Origin: Gautieria morchelliformis
Taxonomy: Eukaryota > Basidiomycota > Agaricomycetes > Gomphales > Gomphaceae
Direction of reading: 5' to 3'
Assembly: GCA_015179125.1 (NCBI GenBank)
Contig: WHVA01000002.1
Coordinates: 558,001 to 622,000, forward strand
DNA: 64,000 nt
The translations under genes were made by a program, and so were the position numbers. Under the pieces are notes generated by a model. That model was not told the DNA's origin. It saw only the letters and a list, made by a program, of their open reading frames with translations, and made no database searches. Of this stretch, positions 57,598 to 64,000 are shown in pieces; position 1 is the stretch's first letter; every line of letters starts with the position of its first letter.

Positions 57598-60500
57598 TCA
57601 AGGAGCTCTAAGTAATACATCTTTATATACAATGTTGGTTGTGTCCAAACCCTCCTCAAGCAAGACCTTCACTCTGTTCCAATTGGTCCCTCTTGATACA
57701 CCAACATACAACTGACCATGTCCAAACACTGGATATCTCAGGTCCAGCCCAACCGTACCCAAAGACTGTCCTTGAGACTTGTTGATAGTCATTGCAAATG
57801 CCAAACGCACTGGAAACTGCCTCCTTTGCAGCACAAATGGCAACTCTCCCTCTGATGGCTTAATGATGATCCTGGGGATGAAAGCAATATTGCCTGCACA
57901 TGGACCTGAGATGATCCTGACCTCCAACACTCTAATGCTTATCCTCACCAACCGCAACCTTGTCCCATTGCATAGTCCTTGCTTCTGATCCAAATTGCGC
58001 AACAGCATCAGAGGCACTCCAGGCTTGACTTCCAAGCGAGCAGGAGGAAGACAGCCCATCTCTATGGAATTCAGATACTCCACAGGATACCGATCTGCAT
58101 CATCGGATTCTTCAATGGAATTTGCGCAGTGCAAGACCTGAGCATCACCTGGAAACTCCCTAAACACCATGGAATTGATCTCATTGACCTCAGTGTTTCT
58201 GGCACAGAGGATGGCACGCTCCAAAAAGTAATTGTCCTGGGCAGGGACATGATTGCCAATGCCAGGGTATATTTCCTGGATCAGATCTTCAATTCCAGGG
58301 CCACAAACCATGTGAGGAGGCAGTGAGAACGTATGATCTAGTGGGAGATCCTTTCCCTGGCCCACATTCTGCAGCCATTCTGCAAACCTGGCTCTGTCAG
58401 GGTCATTTCTCACCCGCATGTTCTCTGTCAGATGGAGGACATTGATCTTTGGCCACAGATATGACTTCTGAAGGGTAGCTCCCACGATATCCTCCTTGGA
58501 GCCTTTAGGGACAATTGGGAGAGTCTGCTGAAAGTCACCTCCAAAGGCGACTGTGATGCCACCAAAGGGTCTGTCAGGCTGGTCAAGGAAATCCCTCAGT
58601 GTCCTGTCAATGGCCTCTATGGCATGGCGATGCTGCATTGCAGCCTCATCCCAGATGAGGAGACTGGCCTGTCTCAGCATGTCAGCCTTGTCAGAGTTCT
58701 TTTTGATGGAGGAGAAAGAGCGCTCATGGACAGGAATGGGAATTCCAAGCATGCTATGAGAGGTTGTACCCTTAGTGAGGATAAGTGCAGCCATTGCAGA
58801 TGAGGCTACTGCAATCACAATGAGGCTCTCCGCTCTACAGGAGTGGATTAGAGTGTTCCATGTGAATGATTTCCCGGCGCCACCTGAGCCAGTGACAAAA
58901 AACATTTGTCCATCAGGTTTCCCATGAGCATCTCTGGTCAGTGCCGACCGTAATATCTGATCATGCGTGGACCTTTGCCCCTCATTCAGCCTGGGAACCT
59001 CCTCATCAGCTATGTTCCTCTCTTCAACACGGTCATAGTCCCTCTGCTCAGCTATGAACCTGTTTCCAATGAGGGCCTCCCACTCGCCTGCCACCCGAGG
59101 CATATCATCAAAGCTGCTCAAGGACATTCCACCCTGCTGGAGGATTTTTTCCAAGAGAAAGAGGCCAAAATCATAAACCTGATCGTCCTGTGGATCCTGC
59201 ATAGCATGTCTGATTTGGAGCTGATGTCTGAGATCATCACATATGTGCTCCCTGAAGCCATCCCATAGTCTGCCGGGGCCCGATGGATTGCAATGGCCAA
59301 GGATGGTGGCAAAGAGATGTCTGAGCTGAGCACCTGTTTTCATGCCACTGGCTTCCTGGAGACACAACCTCAACTCCTGATCATCATCCAGAAGTCCCCT
59401 TGCACGACAGGCCTCCTTGTAAGTAGCATATGGTATGCCATCCACCGACCTAAGCTCCTCAAAGGATCTAGCCCCCTTGACCACTGTGAGGAGAGTGCGC
59501 ACAAAAAATCTCTCTCCTGATCTAGGGTTTGCAAAGTGAAGGCGACCGATGCTATAACCTCCTTGGCGTGGTGTCCATACCTTTTCCTGTGAGTGCCAGG
59601 TAAAATGCTCAGGAAACTCCACATAGAGCAGATCACGTGCTTCAGGGTAGATATCATTGGCCTCAAAGTAAGCCATGAGCGGTGTCTTTTTCGCCTCAGC
59701 CCTTTCCAGGATGTTGTCCACATCCTGGTCGGGATCAAAGATGATTGTGTGATGGTCCTTTTCATGGACTGGCAGTGCCATGACTGCAGGCACCTGGGTG
59801 TGGATTTCCCGCTCCAGCAACCTCCAACAGGCCTCATGAGCACTGACATAGCGAGCGTCCAGGTACTGCTTAATTTCATCCTGGGTGCGACCAAACTCCA
59901 TGGTGGTCCGATCATGGCCCTTGTAGAGATACTTGTGGATATACTTGATACACCTCACATTGATGGTGAGTTCAGGGTTGATGTGACACCAGAATTTGAG
60001 CAAGAGCAGAGCAGAGTATGGCACAACCCATCTGTTGTCCAGCATGTGACCTCTGACATTGTGCAGCCTTCCATCATTGCGACGACGATATTTTGGATAT
60101 CCATCCTCATTCAGACTGGTTTCCTCACAGAATGGCTTTGGGAAGTTTTTCTTGCACTTGCCATTTTCCATGCAGGGTGCGTTTGGTTTCATTTGTCCAC
60201 AGGGACCATGTGTCATCAGCTCACAGACCAACCGGTAGAGGACAGGATGAGTCTCTGGATCAGGGAACTCTGCCGAAATCATTGAATCCACCTCATGTGG
60301 ATGTCTGATCTTGGAATCTCTTTCAAACCAGATAAGAATATGCATGTGTGGGAGTCCCCTTTTCTGGAATTCAATGGTGTGGACGCGAGCGACGGTTTCC
60401 CCAAAAATCTTTTCCTTGACGATCAAGTCAATGAGGTATTTCTTTTTGAGCTGGAACACCCGCGACACCAGGTCAGGCCTGTCCTGAGGAGTTTGTCCAG

Positions 60501-62592
60501 GCAACAACGCATCCAATACCTCCTGCCAGTTGGGATTGGCAGTCATGGTAATAAAGAGATCAGCCACACCATACTTCCTTGAAATGGCCAGAGAGTTCTG
60601 CAGGTTTTGCTGCATGTCCCGTGTCCCCCCCTGAAATGTGGCAGGCAGAATGGATCTTGCGCCCAAGTTGTTTGGATCTCTGTCATTGTCATTGCGATGA
60701 AAGGCATCCATCATCTGGTTATACATCTCAGCACGGAGAGTGTGTTGGTTTGTCCTGATCCACCACAGCCTGCTTTGCTCTGCAGCGGCCCAAGAGTCTA
60801 CAATGTACTGCTGGAATAATTTGCCAGCGCGCAGGAGTGTTGTAGGTTCTTCTGTTCTCTGGAAGAGACGATAGGAATGGAACTGAATTTGGGTGACATG
60901 CCCACTTCGCTCACGCCCGTCTGGTAATTGGCGATAGCGAATACCAGGTTGCCACCCCAACTCTCCCCTGGGAAAGAGCAAGACATAGTGAAGAGAGGCA
61001 TAGTTTGGATTCATATCGGATACCCTTTGAAAGCGTCCACCTTTGAGCTGGACAATAACATCCCTAGGTTCAGGGTTGATGCCATCTCCAGGAAGAACCA
61101 CCGCAATCTCATCCGCAGTAGGGATATTATACCTCCTAGGATCCCTGTGTTCCCTGTATGTGAGCCTAGCCCGGATCTCACCATTCTGTCCCTGAGCTCT
61201 GAGCCTCTCAGCCGCTTGTCTATATATGGGAACATGAGGATTGCATAAGAGGAGCATTTCCTGCAAGTCTCCCATGATAGTTGGAGACAGACCTGGGTTA
61301 CGCGTGTTCCTCTGTTCCAAAGCCAATGCTGGATCATATATATAAAGTTGGGCATACTGTATCCGCCTCCCAGGGTTAGGGATGAGAGAGCCATGAATAT
61401 GATACAGTTCGCCCTGCAGCTTGAGGACATATGGACCACGACCCTCCCGAAGCAAATCTAGGTCAAAGTCGGCTCCCAAGGAAGTGAATGCAAATGCAGC
61501 ATTGTACTGCCTGATGTTCTGGCGAAACTGTTTGGCCTCAGGGTCCTGGCCCTCTAAGAGCCGTCTCAATGGCTGAGGGAGCACTGGCAGCTCTGGAAGC
61601 TGCACCTTTCCTTGTATACAGCAATCACCAAACCTGGGCCGCACATTTGAGGATTTCTGCAGGCGTTCTGCCATCCAGTGCAATGCTTTACAGTCAGGGC
61701 AGGAAATAACCATGGGACCCAAATCATGACGCTGCACATCTGCCTCGATTATTCTAGAGCGACCAAGTGGAATAGGAGGAGGAGGTTGCTGAGGACGCTG
61801 CCGAGGTGCAGGGAGTGGCTGAGGAGGCTGAGGAGGTGCAGGGAGTGGCAGAAGATGCTGAGGAGGTGCAGGGAGTGGCAGAAGACGCTGTGGAGGTGCA
61901 GGGAGTGGCTGAGGTGGCTGAGGAGGTGCAGGGAGTTGCTGAGGAGGCTGAGGAGGTGCAGGGAGTCGCTGAAGAGGCTGCAGAAGCGCAGGGAGTAGCC
62001 GAGGCATTGGTCTTATTGCATTGGCCTGAGCCGGCAATGCTGCCACTCCTGCAGAACCTACTACAGAAGGATTAGCTGCCTGTCTACCTCTTCCCAATTG
62101 CTGCAATATAGCAGACTGCTCAGCAGCCTGAGCACGCAACTGTGCAATTCCTGCAGAACCAACCACAGGAAGATTGGGAGGTGGCCGTATAGGCTCCTGC
62201 CTGTATCTTCTCACAGGCTGTGCTGCTGGGATTGCTGCTAACTGAGCACGCAGGGCTGCCACCTGCTGTCCAGGACTGGGATCCGGAGGACGTGACGGCC
62301 CTGCAGGCATAGGAGGACGTGGTGGCCCTGCAAGGATAGGAGGACGTGATGGCCCAGCCACAGGTTGTTGAAAAGGATCAGCGACATTGCTTCTAGGAGG
62401 AGGGCGAGGGATGGCAAAAGGCTGTGGTGGAGGGGGAGGCTGGTCCTGAGCTCTGACAGCAGCAGCAGCAAGTGCACGCGCTCTCCGATCAGTGGGCGAC
62501 GTCATATGACCCTCTTGCTCCTCCCTTGCCCTTTCACGCTCCTGCTGACGATTTCTCTCTGGAGTAGAAGGATCCCTGAGAAATGTAGGCAT
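57598..62592 (-). CDS. Helitron Rep-helicase, 1664 residues, intact
   Basis: Nicks, strand-transfers and unwinds Helitron DNA. Domains: a proline-rich low-complexity N part (residues 50-280, LPAPPQ repeats about 210-260); a zinc-finger-like region with CPDCKALHW at 298-306 and CC at 324-325; Helitron_like_N/Rep region about 560-900 with FITMTANPNW (680-689), the metal-binding HMH at 749-751, and the two-tyrosine motif KYIHKYLYKG (Tyr884, Tyr888). The PIF1-family helicase spans about 1200-1640: Walker A GSGGAGKS 1235-1242, Walker B WDEA 1314-1317, GGDFQQTLP 1351-1359, INKSQGQS about 1603-1610, and VSRGTNW about 1632-1638. Every catalytic motif is present and no stop interrupts it. The start is the first ATG, supported by the matching start of the decayed copy at 26253. 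Confidence 0.93.
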   Translation of the reverse strand: MPTFLRDPSTPERNRQQERERAREEQEGHMTSPTDRRARALAAAAVRAQDQPPPPPQPFAIPRPPPRSNVADPFQQPVAGPSRPPILAGPPRPPMPAGPSRPPDPSPGQQVAALRAQLAAIPAAQPVRRYRQEPIRPPPNLPVVGSAGIAQLRAQAAEQSAILQQLGRGRQAANPSVVGSAGVAALPAQANAIRPMPRLLPALLQPLQRLPAPPQPPQQLPAPPQPPQPLPAPPQRLLPLPAPPQHLLPLPAPPQPPQPLPAPRQRPQQPPPPIPLGRSRIIEADVQRHDLGPMVISCPDCKALHWMAERLQKSSNVRPRFGDCCIQGKVQLPELPVLPQPLRRLLEGQDPEAKQFRQNIRQYNAAFAFTSLGADFDLDLLREGRGPYVLKLQGELYHIHGSLIPNPGRRIQYAQLYIYDPALALEQRNTRNPGLSPTIMGDLQEMLLLCNPHVPIYRQAAERLRAQGQNGEIRARLTYREHRDPRRYNIPTADEIAVVLPGDGINPEPRDVIVQLKGGRFQRVSDMNPNYASLHYVLLFPRGELGWQPGIRYRQLPDGRERSGHVTQIQFHSYRLFQRTEEPTTLLRAGKLFQQYIVDSWAAAEQSRLWWIRTNQHTLRAEMYNQMMDAFHRNDNDRDPNNLGARSILPATFQGGTRDMQQNLQNSLAISRKYGVADLFITMTANPNWQEVLDALLPGQTPQDRPDLVSRVFQLKKKYLIDLIVKEKIFGETVARVHTIEFQKRGLPHMHILIWFERDSKIRHPHEVDSMISAEFPDPETHPVLYRLVCELMTHGPCGQMKPNAPCMENGKCKKNFPKPFCEETSLNEDGYPKYRRRNDGRLHNVRGHMLDNRWVVPYSALLLLKFWCHINPELTINVRCIKYIHKYLYKGHDRTTMEFGRTQDEIKQYLDARYVSAHEACWRLLEREIHTQVPAVMALPVHEKDHHTIIFDPDQDVDNILERAEAKKTPLMAYFEANDIYPEARDLLYVEFPEHFTWHSQEKVWTPRQGGYSIGRLHFANPRSGERFFVRTLLTVVKGARSFEELRSVDGIPYATYKEACRARGLLDDDQELRLCLQEASGMKTGAQLRHLFATILGHCNPSGPGRLWDGFREHICDDLRHQLQIRHAMQDPQDDQVYDFGLFLLEKILQQGGMSLSSFDDMPRVAGEWEALIGNRFIAEQRDYDRVEERNIADEEVPRLNEGQRSTHDQILRSALTRDAHGKPDGQMFFVTGSGGAGKSFTWNTLIHSCRAESLIVIAVASSAMAALILTKGTTSHSMLGIPIPVHERSFSSIKKNSDKADMLRQASLLIWDEAAMQHRHAIEAIDRTLRDFLDQPDRPFGGITVAFGGDFQQTLPIVPKGSKEDIVGATLQKSYLWPKINVLHLTENMRVRNDPDRARFAEWLQNVGQGKDLPLDHTFSLPPHMVCGPGIEDLIQEIYPGIGNHVPAQDNYFLERAILCARNTEVNEINSMVFREFPGDAQVLHCANSIEESDDADRYPVEYLNSIEMGCLPPARLEVKPGVPLMLLRNLDQKQGLCNGTRLRLVRISIRVLEVRIISGPCAGNIAFIPRIIIKPSEGELPFVLQRRQFPVRLAFAMTINKSQGQSLGTVGLDLRYPVFGHGQLYVGVSRGTNWNRVKVLLEEGLDTTNIVYKDVLLRAP

Positions 62593-63480
62593 AAGCTTAG
62601 AGGAACAATCAAGCTACCCCACTTCAACTTACATTTGCAAGCAGATGCTGTTGTTGTTAATTTTCCTTGGGCAAAGTCAGGGGAATTTATTAATTTCTAA
62701 TTAAATAAAAGTCAGACAGCTCACACCAGACCACAGAGAAATACATACATACCAAGGAAGGGACAGGGAGTTTGTTTGTTAGGCAAAGTCAAGGGAATTT
62801 ATTAATTTCTATTTAAAAAAAAAAAAAAAAAAAATGTCAGATGGCTCACACCAGACCACAGACAAATATATGTACCAAGGAAGGGATGGGGAATTTTTTT
62901 GATGAAAATATCCAAGTCTTCTTCGGCTATCCAACTGGAATAATTCCAGTAAAAGGTCCTGGTCCTGGTCCTGGTCCTGGGGAGATGTCTTCTTCAGCCA
63001 CCAGTAGTGCAAGTCAACACTGAAAGAACTGCAATGCAATTGTGGCTCCCTCTAAGGCAGCCTGGGATGATTACCTGGCTCCTTAGCAGAGAAAAAGCTG
63101 CCCCAATGAAGGGGTCAACCCCAATAGTTCACAGCAGAGATCTCCCTGGGAAGAGATCTTTTGTAGTCTACACTATATAGGCTATCTATTAATTCACTCT
63201 CACGCAATTTTATTCTATCTAGAGGGCAGAGAGGAGAGGAGGGTGGTGGTGGAGTGCGCAAAAGCGGCTTCGCAGCGTTCTGCCAGCGCAGCGCGGCTTT
63301 GAGCGCTTGAGCCACCAGAACGCTGCGCAGCCTCGAGCGCTGGAGCCGGCAGACCGGCGTGAACCGCGGGTAGGGCGTAGGGCTCGCGGCTGCGCCGCTC
63401 GCGCGCTCCGCTGACAAACTAATGACCAAGCATTGGTCAGCAGGCCCACAACCACCCACCCCCCTCGTTTAACTCTTAGA
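62593..63480 (-). promoter_or_regulatory. Helitron 5' leader with direct repeats
   Basis: Non-coding region upstream of the replicase. Two direct repeats of about 115 bases (about 62667-62781 and 62782-62895) share GCAAAGTCA...GAATTTATTAATTTCTA and GCTCACACCAGACCACAGA; a run of 22 A separates parts of the second. A GGTCCTGGTCCTGG microsatellite lies at 62955-62980. The 5' end proper has CGGCTGCGCCGCTCGC and GGTTGTGGGC. The region presumably holds the replicase promoter; no single box is identified. Confidence 0.55.
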
Positions 63481-64000
63481 TTAGGCGCATTTACTAAGGC
63501 CTGGGAGGCATGGGATGCGTGGGTGGGTGTATGCGTATGAGGTAAGAGGTATGAGGTATGAGACGCAGAGCAACTTGAAAGCATAGGGAGTGTTATGTGA
63601 TGCTGGGTGCGTGCACCTGCCCGGGGGGTCGTCGGTATTCGTTCCAGGTGGGGAGGGGAGGAGAGAGGGGAGGGAAGTGCTGCCGACGCCGCGACGTGCG
63701 CCGTGGCGGCTCGACTAGACTACGTAATGACTGGAATGGGGGTGGGGCCGGGGTGTTGGGAGTGTATCGTGTACCGTGTACCGTGTATCGCGCGGCGACT
63801 CTGAGTACCGCGTGCCGTTAGACTCGGGGCGCGTATTGTGTTGTATTCCCGTACTGGTATCTCTCAGGCTCTCAAGCTTTGTAGTACATGCTACGCAATG
63901 TTCATATCCTGCATTCCTATACCCAATACACCAGTACACCAATCACCAATTCACCCAAACACCATGACAACATGACACATGCATGCCCAGGCCATTCCAG
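63481..64000. other. No gene recognised
   Basis: Host flank of the Helitron. Low-complexity GGTATGAG and GTACCGTGTACC repeats; frames on both strands look random. Confidence 0.4.

Larger units (their letters stand above)
57449..63480 (-). mobile_element. Complete autonomous Helitron, 6032 bp
   Basis: Both ends are intact. The 3' end (left) is CTAG at 57449-57452 behind a perfect hairpin; the preceding base is A, so the minus strand has T after CTAG. The 5' end (right) reads TCTAAGAGTT on the minus strand, preceded by A. Insertion between A and T without target duplication is the Helitron rule. It encodes one uninterrupted replicase and could be active. The two related copies at 18949-27087 show that the family has multiplied locally. 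Confidence 0.95.

Overview
The window looks like a transposon-dense stretch of an Agaricomycete (mushroom-forming basidiomycete) genome. Host-type genes carry short GT-AG introns of about 45-55 bp. Three copies of a basidiomycete-typical seven-helix membrane protein (DUF6533 type) are present. The mobile elements are fungal-style Helitrons, a Tad1/I-like LINE, Ty1/copia elements primed by a half initiator-tRNA, a KDZ-associated cysteine-cluster gene, and MULE and hAT relics.

Layout. 1-4862: young copia element A (minus), inserted in a broken MULE transposase (to about 5735). 6213-6504: 3' end of an old Helitron on the plus strand. 7216-11523: first arm of a 4.3 kb inverted duplication carrying a DUF6533 gene and a LINE tail. 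11524-16902: Tad1/I-like LINE with two ORFs and four in-frame stops. 16903-27087: Helitron cluster on the minus strand, made of a remnant split by a 1.48 kb solo LTR, a 1764 bp non-autonomous copy, and a decayed autonomous copy holding another solo LTR. 27088-31340: an RTC4-like pseudogene next to a 1036 bp fold-back element with 457 bp arms, then three evenly spaced hairpins. 31340-33693: a KDZ-associated pseudogene with a solo LTR in an intron, plus further LTR pieces. 34377-38893: second, inverted arm of the duplication. 38985-40727: hAT-type element with a perfect 8 bp target duplication and a captured, intron-bearing LRR-like gene fragment. 42214-47140: older copia element B with 102 bp LTRs and a nested solo LTR. 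47306-48122: a half copy of the fold-back element expanded into a minisatellite. 49430-50440: an AT-rich island with a fossil of a multi-subunit RNA polymerase largest subunit. 50682-52101: a triplicated segment. 52299-52843: solo LTR. 53582-55343: the best host gene (DUF6533 type). 57449-63480: complete Helitron with an uninterrupted 1664-residue Rep-helicase.

How it fits together. There is no operon or pathway here; the window is a layered record of insertions. The order can be read from nesting: the MULE, the KDZ-associated gene, copia B and the Helitrons are hosts, and the LTR elements are mostly later arrivals. The features I find most unusual are the gene-carrying hAT element, the exact head-to-tail Helitron junction at 20712/20713, the RNA-polymerase island, and the fold-back pair. 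All coordinates of repeat ends come from reading the bases by eye; identities are visual estimates.
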